This document shows, in pieces, positions 37,717 through 47,236 of a stretch of DNA of 64,000 nucleotides (position 1 is its first letter; every line of letters starts with the position of its first letter). The DNA lies in NCBI GenBank assembly GCA_002400415.1, contig DGQP01000001.1, positions 267,476-331,475 on the forward strand, read 5' to 3'. The translations under genes were made by a program, and so were the position numbers. The notes beneath the pieces are model-generated. The model saw only the letters and a program-made list of their open reading frames with translations. It did not search any database and was not told the DNA's origin. Origin of the DNA: Chitinophagaceae bacterium UBA4411. Lineage in GTDB: Bacteria; Bacteroidota; Bacteroidia; Chitinophagales; Chitinophagaceae.

Positions 37717-39366
37717 ATGATAAAAAAACTGTTTTCCTTTCTTCTGCTATTTCTTACCCTGGTTATTGCCAGGTCTCAATCATTCCGGAATCCCATACTG
37801 GCCGGTTATTACCCTGACCCCAGCATTTGCCGTGCAGGAGATGATTATTATATCGTCAATTCTTCGTTTGCTTACTACCCGGGGTTGCCGCTTTTTCACA
37901 GCAAAGATTTGCTAAACTGGGAGCAAATTGGCTATGCAATGAACAGGCCTCAACAATTAAATCTGGACAGTGCTGGCGTATCCAGGGGCTTGTTTGCCCC
38001 TGCAATCAGTTATCATAACGGAACATTTTATATTGTTTGTACAGAAGTGAGCAAACTGGGCAATTTTGTGATCACGGCCAAAGATCCTAAAGGCCCCTGG
38101 AGCAACCCGGTCAGTTTACCACAGGTAAACGGTATTGACCCCTCCCTGTTCTTTGATGAGAATGGAAAAGCATATATTGTTTTTAACAGCATCCCTCCCA
38201 ATAATATTTCCTTACATGACGGGCACCGTACTATTCGCATGTTTGAATTTGACCCGGTAAACTTAAAAGTAGCGGGCGAAGAAAAATTACTGATCAATGG
38301 TGGTACAGACATGGCTAAAAAACCGGTGTGGATTGAAGGCCCCCATCTCATTAAAAAAGATAGCTGGTATTATCTCATTTGTGCTGAAGGCGGAACCGGC
38401 TATAATCACTCCGAAGTCGTATTCAGAAGTAAATCCCCGGAAGGCCCGTTTGTATCATATGAAAAAAACCCTATTCTTACCCAACGTCATTTAGATCCCA
38501 ACAGAAAAAATCCAATTACCACGACCGGGCATGCCGATTTTGTGGAAGGGAAAGACGGGCAATGGTGGGGCGTTTTTTTAGGTTGTCGTCCTTATGAAGG
38601 TGATTATTATAATACCGGCCGGGAAACATTCATGGCTCCTGTCGTCTGGAAGGACGGCTGGCCCGAATTCGAATTGGGCGGTGAAGAAGTAAAGTACTCC
38701 TATAAGATCAATGCAGTTGCATATCCTAAAAGAGAACCGTTTAATGGTAATTATTTTTTCCGGGATGATTTCAATAGCACTGACCTGAATATCCGTTACC
38801 AATTTTTGAGAACAGTACGTTCTGAATGGTATAACCTTAAAGATAATCCAGGGTCATTAACTTTCCGGCTTCGTCCTGAAACCTGTGCAGGTAAAGGCAA
38901 TCCCTCATTGATTGGCTTTCACCAGCCACACCTTAAAGGTTACGCTGCCACAGCCCTAAAGTTTATTCCGGCAGCAGAAAATGAAAAAGCAGGCTTACTT
39001 TTATTTCAAAATGAAAAGACATTTTATTACCTGTGCAAATCGGTAAAAGACGGCAAGCCGGTAGTGGAATTATATAAAGGAACAGATTTGGTTGCCAGTA
39101 AGCCGCTGGGAGGAAAGAACAACAAAGATATTTACTTCAAAATAGAAGCAGCCACTGATAAATATGCTTTTTATTATGCTGAAAAAAAAGACAAGTGGCA
39201 ACTATTGCAGGATGGAGTTGATGCGAAATACCTGAGCACAAAATCAGCCGGCGGCTTTGTAGGTTGTATTTACGGTATGTATGTCACCGCCAGTGGCAAG
39301 ACTTCCGGCAATACTGCAGCCTATAAGTGGTTCGAAGTAAAGAATGATGATGAAGTTTATAAATAA
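37717..39366 (+). CDS. Secreted two-domain GH43
   Basis: Exported GH43 protein of 549 residues starting at MIKKLFSF, with signal peptide ending about VIARSQ. The propeller carries base Asp34 (GYYPDPSICR), Asp141 (NGIDPSLFF) and acid Glu207 (VWIEGPHLIK). From about residue 330 a second, concanavalin-like beta-sandwich domain follows (FFRDDFNSTDLN onward), as in the beta-xylosidase and arabinofuranosidase subfamilies of GH43. It probably acts in the periplasm on xylo-oligosaccharides or their arabinose groups. The subfamily is not certain. It complements the cytoplasmic GH43 immediately upstream. Confidence 0.93.
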   Translation: MIKKLFSFLLLFLTLVIARSQSFRNPILAGYYPDPSICRAGDDYYIVNSSFAYYPGLPLFHSKDLLNWEQIGYAMNRPQQLNLDSAGVSRGLFAPAISYHNGTFYIVCTEVSKLGNFVITAKDPKGPWSNPVSLPQVNGIDPSLFFDENGKAYIVFNSIPPNNISLHDGHRTIRMFEFDPVNLKVAGEEKLLINGGTDMAKKPVWIEGPHLIKKDSWYYLICAEGGTGYNHSEVVFRSKSPEGPFVSYEKNPILTQRHLDPNRKNPITTTGHADFVEGKDGQWWGVFLGCRPYEGDYYNTGRETFMAPVVWKDGWPEFELGGEEVKYSYKINAVAYPKREPFNGNYFFRDDFNSTDLNIRYQFLRTVRSEWYNLKDNPGSLTFRLRPETCAGKGNPSLIGFHQPHLKGYAATALKFIPAAENEKAGLLLFQNEKTFYYLCKSVKDGKPVVELYKGTDLVASKPLGGKNNKDIYFKIEAATDKYAFYYAEKKDKWQLLQDGVDAKYLSTKSAGGFVGCIYGMYVTASGKTSGNTAAYKWFEVKNDDEVYK

Positions 39367-39382
39367 CCTTTATCAATAAAGT

Positions 39383-41998
39383 ATGAAAAAAATAATAGCG
39401 GTTGCCTTGCTGGCTGGCTGGATCACTTCCCATGCCCAGGATTACAAGTCGTATCCCATGTGGAATTACCGGCTTCCTGTTGAGCAACGGGTAAATGACT
39501 TAATCGGTCGTCTTACACTGGAAGAAAAAGTGGCACAAATGCTGAATGCCGCACCTGCTGTACCGCGCCTCGGCATTCCCGCTTATAACTGGTGGAATGA
39601 AGTGCTGCACGGAGTGGCAAGAACACCATTTAAAGTAACGGTATTCCCGCAGGCAATCGGCATGGCTGCCACCTGGGATACGAATTCTCTATACAGGATG
39701 GCTGATTATTCTGCCCTGGAAGGCAGAGCCATCCATAATAAAGCAATTGAACAGGGAAGAACCCATGAACGATATCTTGGCTTAACGTACTGGACACCTA
39801 ATATCAATATTTTCCGTGATCCCCGCTGGGGTCGTGGCCAGGAAACCTATGGAGAAGATCCTTTCCTGACTGCCATGCTGGGGAAAGCATTCGTAAGAGG
39901 ATTGCAGGGTGAAGATCCTAAATACCTGAAAGCAGCAGCATGCGCCAAACATTTTGCAGTACACAGTGGTCCTGAACCAACCCGGCATTCCGATAACTAC
40001 AACCCCTCAGCTTATGATCTCTGGGATACTTACCTGCCTGCATTCCGGGAGTTAATCACTAAAGCAAATGTAGCCGGGGTGATGTGTGCTTATAATGCAG
40101 TGGACACACAGCCCTGCTGCGCCAATGACCAGCTGATGAATGATATTTTACGAAAGCAATGGAAATTCACCGGTTACGTCACCAGTGATTGCTGGGCTGT
40201 GGATGATTTTTTCAGATACCATAAAACACATAAGGACGCCACTGCATCTGCGGTTGATGCAGTCATTCATGGAACAGATGTTGAATGCGGCGTTTCCGTT
40301 TATAAAACACTGGTTGATGCTGTAAAGAACGGATTGATCAAAGAGGACCAGCTTGATATTTCATTAAAGCGTTTGTTTACCATCCGCTACCGCCTGGGCA
40401 TGTTTGACCCCGTATCTATGGTAAAATATGCGCAAACACCTTCTTCTGTCCTTGAAAGTGCTGCACACAAAGCACATGCACTGAAAATGGCACAGCAAAG
40501 TATTGTACTGCTAAAGAATGAACATAACACGTTGCCATTAAGTAAGAAAATAAAAAAGATCGCTGTACTTGGCCCTAATGCTGATAACACTATTTCCGTG
40601 CTGGGAAACTATAACGGCACCCCTTCACAAATCATTACCGCATTACAGGGTATTAAAAATAAACTGGGTAAAGATGCGGAAGTTGTATATGAAAAAGCTA
40701 TCAATTTCACCAATGACACGCTGCTCATTTACGCAGATACCCGGGACCAGTTCAGCTGGGAAGGCCATCCCGGCTTTTGTGCAGAGTATTTTGATAATAA
40801 AGAATTGAAAGGTGGCCCTGCAGGGGCACAAATGGAAAAAACTGTTGACAACTCCTGGCAGGAAGGAGAAGCGATGACCGGTGGAATCATTGCCACAAAC
40901 TTTTCCGCCAGGTATACCAGCAATTTCAGGGCAATACAAACCGGCAGTATCACTTTTGAAATAGAAGCTGATGACGGTTACCGGTTCTTAATAAATGATA
41001 AAGAGATCATCAATGCCTGGCAGCGCAACCGCTGGGGAGCAAGAACATACCAGTTAGAAATGATAAAAGATTCCGTCTATAAAATAGTGCTGGAATACTG
41101 GCAGGGAGACGGAAAGGCAAATGTGAGAATAAGAACAGGGAAACTGGAAAAAACTGATTTCACAGCATTAAGTGAAAGAATAAAAGACGCCGATGCAATT
41201 GTTTTTGCGGGAGGTATTTCCCCGCAGCTGGAAGGAGAAGAAATGCCGGTGAATGCACCGGGGTTCAACGGTGGCGACAGAACCAGTATTTTATTACCGG
41301 CCGTTCAGACAGAACTACTAAAAGCACTGCAGGCGACCGGAAAGCCGGTAGTATTTGTAATGATGACCGGTAGTGCAATAGCAACTCCCCGGGAAAGTGA
41401 AACTATTCCTGCCATTATCAATGCCTGGTACGGTGGGCAAAGCGCCGGAGACGCTATTGCGGATGTGCTCTTTGGTGATTACAACCCGGCCGGACGCCTG
41501 CCCATCACCTTTTATAAAAGTGATAACGATTTACCAGGCTTCAGCGACTATTCTATGAAAGGACGGACCTATCGCTACTTTAAAGGCGAGGCCCTATACC
41601 CCTTTGGTTTCGGGCTTAGCTATACTAGTTTTAACTATTCGAATCTCGCTCTTCCCGCAGTAGCAAAAAGCGGAACAATTATTACCGTATCAGTAAAAGT
41701 TACAAATACAGGAAAAACCGGCGGCGAAGAAGTAGTACAGCTATATATTTCAAACCAGGACCAAAACATTTATTCCCCGCTAAAATCATTGAAAGGTTTT
41801 AAAAGAATTATGCTGAAAGCCGGCGAAAGCAGGGTGCTGCAATTCAGGCTGACCGCACAGGATTTATCTGTTGTGGATGATAACGGAAACTTAAAGCAAT
41901 TAAAAGGTAAAATCGCTGTCAGTGTGGGTGGTGGGCAGCCCGGTGTTCTGAATAAAACAACTTCCAATGTTTTGACTAAAATAATAACGGTACAATAA
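39383..41998 (+). CDS. GH3 beta-xylosidase with inserted PA14 domain
   Basis: Exported family 3 glycosidase of 871 residues. Signal peptide ends ITSHAQ. The N-terminal barrel has nucleophile Asp269 in YVTSDCWAVDDF. The second alpha/beta domain is interrupted at about 463-590 by a PA14 module (FCAEYFDNKELKGG to VRIRTGKLE), then resumes with the loop around SPQLEGEEM. A fibronectin III-like C-terminal domain starts near YSNLALP. The PA14 insertion usually shapes the active-site mouth and selects short substrates. The N-terminal part (NEVLHGVARTPFKVTVFPQAIG) is typical of GH3 xylosidases. Likely releases xylose from oligosaccharides in the periplasm. Confidence 0.93.
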   Translation: MKKIIAVALLAGWITSHAQDYKSYPMWNYRLPVEQRVNDLIGRLTLEEKVAQMLNAAPAVPRLGIPAYNWWNEVLHGVARTPFKVTVFPQAIGMAATWDTNSLYRMADYSALEGRAIHNKAIEQGRTHERYLGLTYWTPNINIFRDPRWGRGQETYGEDPFLTAMLGKAFVRGLQGEDPKYLKAAACAKHFAVHSGPEPTRHSDNYNPSAYDLWDTYLPAFRELITKANVAGVMCAYNAVDTQPCCANDQLMNDILRKQWKFTGYVTSDCWAVDDFFRYHKTHKDATASAVDAVIHGTDVECGVSVYKTLVDAVKNGLIKEDQLDISLKRLFTIRYRLGMFDPVSMVKYAQTPSSVLESAAHKAHALKMAQQSIVLLKNEHNTLPLSKKIKKIAVLGPNADNTISVLGNYNGTPSQIITALQGIKNKLGKDAEVVYEKAINFTNDTLLIYADTRDQFSWEGHPGFCAEYFDNKELKGGPAGAQMEKTVDNSWQEGEAMTGGIIATNFSARYTSNFRAIQTGSITFEIEADDGYRFLINDKEIINAWQRNRWGARTYQLEMIKDSVYKIVLEYWQGDGKANVRIRTGKLEKTDFTALSERIKDADAIVFAGGISPQLEGEEMPVNAPGFNGGDRTSILLPAVQTELLKALQATGKPVVFVMMTGSAIATPRESETIPAIINAWYGGQSAGDAIADVLFGDYNPAGRLPITFYKSDNDLPGFSDYSMKGRTYRYFKGEALYPFGFGLSYTSFNYSNLALPAVAKSGTIITVSVKVTNTGKTGGEEVVQLYISNQDQNIYSPLKSLKGFKRIMLKAGESRVLQFRLTAQDLSVVDDNGNLKQLKGKIAVSVGGGQPGVLNKTTSNVLTKIITVQ

Positions 41999-42079
41999 TG
42001 AAGAGGTTAGTGACAATAGTATTAAAGGGTTCTGATTAAACAGGTATGGTCAATCACAGTTTGTAAAAAAATAGTCAGT

Positions 42080-44026
42080 ATGAAAACAAGCTCCACAAAA
42101 ATCCTGGCGGCAATCACAGGTTGTTGTTTGTTATTTATTTCGCAGGTTACACTGTCGCAAATCAAATTACCACAGCTGATCAAAGACAGTATGGTATTGC
42201 AGCGGGAGGCAAAGATCAATATATGGGGCTGGGCTTCCGCTAATGAAAAAATCACAATTACTTTCAATAAAAAAAACTATACAACAAGAACAGCTGCAGA
42301 CGGGAAATGGAACATCGCCCTCCCAGCCATTAAAGCGGGAGGCCCTTACAATATGGTTATCTCGGGTAAAAATAAAATAACACTGAAAGATATTTTAATC
42401 GGGGATGTATGGTTTTGTTCAGGGCAATCAAACATGGTGCACCAGATGAATATTCATGATATCACATATGCTGAAGATATAAAAACAGCCAACTATCCCC
42501 GGATAAGACAGTTCCTGGTCCCGGTGGCCAATAGTCTGGAAGGGCCAAAAGACAATTTAGCAACCGGCTCATGGAAGCCTGCTGTGGGAGAAGATGTGCG
42601 GCCTTTTTCAGCTGTTGCATACTTCTTCGCTAAAAAAATATATGATACATACCAAATACCAATTGGCATCATCAATGCCAGTGTGGGTGGCACACCTGTT
42701 GAAGCATGGACAAGTGAAGAAGGTTTGAAAGAATTCCCCTCGCTGCAAACTATTATTCAGAAGAACAAAGACACTGCATATGTAAATGGCTTAAACCGCC
42801 GGGCATTTATCGGGAATACAAACAGGCCGCAGCAAATTACGGATAAAGGTCTGGCTGAAATGCCAAAATGGTTTGAAACTAATTATAGCCCGAAAGGGTG
42901 GCATACCATCAATATTCCCGGCTATTGGGAAGACCAGGGGATTAAAGACCTCAATGGGGTTGTCTGGTACCGCAGGGAAATTGACATCCCCGCCGCAATG
43001 ACCGGCAAGCAGGCAAAGGTCTTTTTAGGGAGAATTGTGGATGCAGATATTCTATACATCAATGGGCAACAGGTGGGTAATACAACGTATATGTACCCGC
43101 AAAGACGTTACCCGGTTCCTGCAGGTCTGCTGAAGCCAGGCAGGAATATCTTTGTAATTAAAGTAACCAACAACTCGGGTAAAGGTGGTTTTGTACCTGA
43201 CAAACCCTATTGCATATTTGCCGGTACGGATACGATTGATCTGAAAGGTACCTGGCAGTATAAAGTGGGAGAAGTATTCGTACCCCGGGGTGGTCAGGGC
43301 TTTGCTGGTATTGCTGCACAAAATCAGCCCTCAGCATTATACAATGCAATGGTGGCACCTGTCACCAATTATACTATTAAAGGTTTTCTTTGGTACCAGG
43401 GTGAAAGCAATACAGGCAGGGCGGCGGAATATGCAAGATTGCAACCTGCACAAATTGCCGATTGGCGGAACAAATGGCAGCAGGGGGATATCCCCTTCTT
43501 ATTTGTGCAGCTTCCAAATTTCTTGGATGCGAATTATATTCCTTCGGAAAGCCAGTGGGCCGAGCTAAGAGAAGCCCAGTTAAAATCATTGTCGGTAGCT
43601 AATACAGGAATGGTTGTTGCCATAGATCTTGGCGAGTGGAATGATATTCACCCGGACAATAAAAAAGATGTGGGTGAACGCCTGGCATTAGCAGCCCAGA
43701 AAATTGCCTACGGAGAAAACCTTACTTACTCAGGTCCTCTTTTTAAATCATCCGGAAAAAAAGATAATAAGATCATTATCAGATTTGATCACACCGGAAG
43801 CGGATTGGTTACCAATGATGGCGAAGATCCTGCAGAATTTGCTATAGCAGGCGCCGATAAAAAATTTGTATGGGCCAAAGCAAAAATTGAAGGGGATACA
43901 ATCATTGTGTGGAATGATGAGATAAAAGACCCGGTATATGTAAGATATGCCTGGGCTGATAACCCGGTTCAGCCGAACCTGTATAACAAAGAAGGTTTGC
44001 CTGCATCACCATTCAGAACAGACTAA
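42080..44026 (+). CDS. SGNH acetylesterase, sialate-O-acetylesterase type (CE20-like)
   Basis: Exported esterase of 648 residues in the SASA/DUF303 group of SGNH hydrolases. Block I serine Ser117 (CSGQSNMVHQ), block III WYQGESNTGRA and the catalytic pair Asp522/His524 (NDIHPDNK) are all present. A jelly-roll galactose-binding-like module (about 290-385, RREIDIPAAMTG to DKPYCIF) splits the catalytic domain, an arrangement seen in CE20 xylan acetylesterases. Annotation pipelines often call this sialate O-acetylesterase, but nothing here concerns sialic acid. Deacetylation of xylan is the sensible role. It starts 81 nt after GH3, the largest gap between genes on this side. Confidence 0.87.
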   Translation: MKTSSTKILAAITGCCLLFISQVTLSQIKLPQLIKDSMVLQREAKINIWGWASANEKITITFNKKNYTTRTAADGKWNIALPAIKAGGPYNMVISGKNKITLKDILIGDVWFCSGQSNMVHQMNIHDITYAEDIKTANYPRIRQFLVPVANSLEGPKDNLATGSWKPAVGEDVRPFSAVAYFFAKKIYDTYQIPIGIINASVGGTPVEAWTSEEGLKEFPSLQTIIQKNKDTAYVNGLNRRAFIGNTNRPQQITDKGLAEMPKWFETNYSPKGWHTINIPGYWEDQGIKDLNGVVWYRREIDIPAAMTGKQAKVFLGRIVDADILYINGQQVGNTTYMYPQRRYPVPAGLLKPGRNIFVIKVTNNSGKGGFVPDKPYCIFAGTDTIDLKGTWQYKVGEVFVPRGGQGFAGIAAQNQPSALYNAMVAPVTNYTIKGFLWYQGESNTGRAAEYARLQPAQIADWRNKWQQGDIPFLFVQLPNFLDANYIPSESQWAELREAQLKSLSVANTGMVVAIDLGEWNDIHPDNKKDVGERLALAAQKIAYGENLTYSGPLFKSSGKKDNKIIIRFDHTGSGLVTNDGEDPAEFAIAGADKKFVWAKAKIEGDTIIVWNDEIKDPVYVRYAWADNPVQPNLYNKEGLPASPFRTD

Positions 44027-44030
44027 AACC

Positions 44031-45650
44031 ATGATGAAAATAACACGCTATATAATATTGCTATTACTTTTTGGGTTTACGCAAAAAGCCAATGGGCAGC
44101 AGTCATTACCGCATCTTTATAAAAAAGGAAGTGCTACTCAATTAATAGTACATGATAAGCCCTTTTTAGTTCTTGGAGGTGAATTGGGAAATTCAACTGC
44201 CACCACAGTTGAAAACATGGAAGCTATTTGGCCAAAACTTACTGCATTGAACCTGAATACGGTTTTAATACCGGTATATTGGGAGCTAATAGAAGCACAG
44301 AAAGGTACATTTGATTTTTCTCTATATAAGAGTTTAATATCCGATGCCAGGAAAAATAATCTAAAGATCATTTTCTTATGGTTTGGTGTATGGAAAAACA
44401 GTATGAGCAGTCATACACCATCATGGATAAAATCAGACCAGAAGAAATATCCCCTGGTAAAAGATCAGCACGGCAAAAGCCTCGGCATATTAAGCTCCTT
44501 CAGTGATGAAGTGCTGAAAGCTGACATCAGGGCCTTTGAAAATTTAATGGGTTTTATCAGGGATTTTGACAGTAAGGACAACACCGTTATTATGGTGCAG
44601 GTTGAGAATGAGATTGGCATGTTATCCTCTGCAAGAGATTACCAGCAATTGGCCGAAACCGCATTTAAAAAGAATATTCCAGCTGAATTATCCTCATATC
44701 TGAGAAAAAATAAGAAAGTATTAGTCCCTGAGTTTGATAATACCTGGAAATTGAATGGATATCAGACAAATGGCAGCTGGGAAACAATATTTGGCAAGGG
44801 ATTGCACACCGATGAAATATTTATGGCTTATTATTATTCCGTGTTCATCAATAAGCTTGCCGCAGCAGGGAAAAAAGTGTATAACCTTCCCATGTTTGTT
44901 AATGCCGCTTTGATAAGACCTGGCAAGCTTCCCGGGGAATACCCCAGTGCCGGCCCATTACCACACCTGATGGATATGTGGAAGGCCGGTGGCACAGCAA
45001 TAGATTTCCTTAGCCCCGATTTTTACAACCCGGATTTCAAACAGTGGAATGATTTATACACACGCCGGGGGAATCCATTATTTATCCCTGAACATGTATT
45101 TGATGCATCAGTAGCAGCAAAAGCATTATTTAGTTTTGCCAACTATGAGGCAATTGGGTTTTCGCCATTTTCAATAGAATCGGATAATAATGAGGCATTG
45201 GGAAAAATGTATGGCCTCATTTCTTCACTACAGCAAACAATTACGAAATACCAGGGCACAGGAAAGATCAAAGGAGGTTTATTTGATAAAAACTCCCGGG
45301 ATACCACGCTGGAATTAGGCAACTATTTGATTACCTGCAAACATGATTATACGCTTGGCTGGACACCGGGAAACAAAACTGAAGTTTGGCCTCCTGGAAG
45401 TGTAATGATCATACAGGCAGATGAAAATGAATTTTACGTAGCCGGCACAGGAGTGGTAATCACTTTTAAAAACAAAATGAATGAAACGCTGAATGTGGGT
45501 CTGCTTAAAGTGGAAGAAGGGAGATTTGAAAACAATCAATGGAAAGTGACGAGGCATTTAAACGGGGATCAGACACACCAAGGCCGGCATGTGAATATAC
45601 CAACCAATCAAATTGGAGTGCAAAGAGTGGAATTATATAATTACGAATAG
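44031..45650 (+). CDS. GH35-like glycosidase with DUF5597-type C-terminus
   Basis: Exported protein of about 540 residues starting at MMKITRYI (ATG at 44031 or 44034), 4 nt after the esterase stop. Signal peptide ends KANGQ. The barrel resembles GH35/GH42 beta-galactosidases: acid/base Glu194 (MVQVENEIGM) and nucleophile Glu354 (FIPEHVFD), with VLGGELGNSTATT near the N-terminus where GH35 binds galactose. A C-terminal beta domain follows. This group occurs in many plant-cell-wall PULs with mostly untested specificity. A capping galactose on complex xylan side chains is one possible target. Confidence 0.85.
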   Translation: MMKITRYIILLLLFGFTQKANGQQSLPHLYKKGSATQLIVHDKPFLVLGGELGNSTATTVENMEAIWPKLTALNLNTVLIPVYWELIEAQKGTFDFSLYKSLISDARKNNLKIIFLWFGVWKNSMSSHTPSWIKSDQKKYPLVKDQHGKSLGILSSFSDEVLKADIRAFENLMGFIRDFDSKDNTVIMVQVENEIGMLSSARDYQQLAETAFKKNIPAELSSYLRKNKKVLVPEFDNTWKLNGYQTNGSWETIFGKGLHTDEIFMAYYYSVFINKLAAAGKKVYNLPMFVNAALIRPGKLPGEYPSAGPLPHLMDMWKAGGTAIDFLSPDFYNPDFKQWNDLYTRRGNPLFIPEHVFDASVAAKALFSFANYEAIGFSPFSIESDNNEALGKMYGLISSLQQTITKYQGTGKIKGGLFDKNSRDTTLELGNYLITCKHDYTLGWTPGNKTEVWPPGSVMIIQADENEFYVAGTGVVITFKNKMNETLNVGLLKVEEGRFENNQWKVTRHLNGDQTHQGRHVNIPTNQIGVQRVELYNYE

Positions 45651-45688
45651 CAGACGCAGGTCATATTGTATCCTTCAAATAAACAATT

Positions 45689-47236
45689 ATGAAGAAACTA
45701 TCCTTGTTTTCATTTTTGTTGTTTATTGTTATCGTTACTGATGCACAAACAGCAACTATTGACAGTTCGAAATATGCAAAGCTGGTCACATTTACCAGCA
45801 ACCAGGATCATGATAATATGATGCAGCAGCTGGGTATTAAAAAAATAAGACCCGGTTTTAGCGGGAATAACGCTGACCCCAATCACGCCAATTACGACAC
45901 AACATTAGCAGATCCCTGCCCGCTACTTCCGGATATACTTACTACGAATAATGGCAAAAAAGTAACAACCGCTGATCTGTGGTGGAATCAACGCCGCCCG
46001 GAATTAGTGGAATTGTTTGAAAGAGAAGTATACGGACGTATCCCAAAAAATATTCCCGGAGTAACCTGGACGGCAACGGTCACTGACAGGGAATTTGTAA
46101 ACCGTATACCTGTTATTGCAAAAGAATTGGTTGGACATGTTGACAACAGCAGCTATCCATTAATTAACGTGGATATTAAAATGGTAATGGTGCTGCCAAC
46201 AAATGTAAAAGGCCCGGTACCGGTTTTGATCATGTTAGGTTTTCCCGTATTACCGGCTCCGGCTCAGCCTTCGCCGGATGATTTGAACCGGCTGAACGCA
46301 TCATTTAAACAAATGATGATAAGAAATGATCCCGAAATAAAAGCAATCTTCGACAAGTACCCGGCGTACCAGCCCATTACAAGATTAGCAGGCCCCGGTT
46401 TTTTTACACCGCCAAAACCGGATGAAGAGCTGACTCCTCAGGAAAGATTATTAGCAGCGGGTTGGGGATACGTTACCATTGATCCGAGCAGCATACAGCC
46501 AGACAACGCAGCCGGGCTGACGAGAGGGATCATTGGATTGATAAATAAAGGGCAGCCCCGTAAACCAGATGACTGGGGCGCATTACGGGCATGGTCATGG
46601 GGAGCTGCCCGTGCTTTGGATTATTTGGAAACAGAGCCTCTCGTAAATGCAAAACAGGTAGGTATTGAAGGGGTGTCAAGATATGGTAAAGCCGCATTGG
46701 TAACATTAGCATTTGAGCCCCGTTTTGCAGCCGGACTGATTGGTTCCTCCGGTAAAGGTGGCGCTACATTGTTGCGCCGGTCTTTTGGTGAAGCCGTTGA
46801 AAATCTCACCGGCAGCGGAGCTTATCATTGGATGGCCGGGAATTTTTTAAAATATGGTACGGAAGAATCTTCCTTCGGGAAAAAAACAGGTTGTGACCTT
46901 CCTGTTGATTCACATGAATTGATCGCCTTGTGTGCCCCACGCCTTACGTTTATCAGTTACGGTATACCTGAAAAAGGTGATGCGAACTGGCTGGACCAAC
47001 GGGGTTCTTATAAGGCAACAGTCGCCGCAGGTGAAGTCTTCAGGCTGCTGGGCGCAAAAGATCTTGGAGTGAGCAATAATTACAGAAGTGAATATATGCC
47101 ACCGGTATTAACAGGTTTAATGGGTGGAAAATTAGCCTGGCGGCAACACGACGGTGGTCATACTGATGCACCCAATTTCAGGTATTTCATCCCATGGGCA
47201 AGTGAATTGCTGAACTACGAAAGAAAAATACAATAA
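45689..47236 (+). CDS. CE15 glucuronoyl esterase
   Basis: Exported alpha/beta hydrolase of 515 residues in carbohydrate esterase family 15, which cleaves the ester linking lignin alcohols to (4-O-methyl-)glucuronate on xylan. Nucleophile Ser330 lies in IEGVSRYGKAAL. Family features SSGKGGATLLRRSFGE, NLTGSGAYHWMAGNF and the histidine region HDGGHTDAP follow. A signal peptide precedes TDAQ. Bacterial CE15s often carry VSRYGK rather than the fungal CSRxGK form. Its stop codon abuts the next ATG. With two alpha-glucuronidases in the operon, it points to woody or lignified glucuronoxylan as the natural substrate. Confidence 0.94.
   Translation: MKKLSLFSFLLFIVIVTDAQTATIDSSKYAKLVTFTSNQDHDNMMQQLGIKKIRPGFSGNNADPNHANYDTTLADPCPLLPDILTTNNGKKVTTADLWWNQRRPELVELFEREVYGRIPKNIPGVTWTATVTDREFVNRIPVIAKELVGHVDNSSYPLINVDIKMVMVLPTNVKGPVPVLIMLGFPVLPAPAQPSPDDLNRLNASFKQMMIRNDPEIKAIFDKYPAYQPITRLAGPGFFTPPKPDEELTPQERLLAAGWGYVTIDPSSIQPDNAAGLTRGIIGLINKGQPRKPDDWGALRAWSWGAARALDYLETEPLVNAKQVGIEGVSRYGKAALVTLAFEPRFAAGLIGSSGKGGATLLRRSFGEAVENLTGSGAYHWMAGNFLKYGTEESSFGKKTGCDLPVDSHELIALCAPRLTFISYGIPEKGDANWLDQRGSYKATVAAGEVFRLLGAKDLGVSNNYRSEYMPPVLTGLMGGKLAWRQHDGGHTDAPNFRYFIPWASELLNYERKIQ

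Noticed and set aside
42080..44026. Sialate O-acetylesterase function
   Set aside because: The fold matches that annotation name, but no sialic acid genes are present; context favours xylan acetyl groups.
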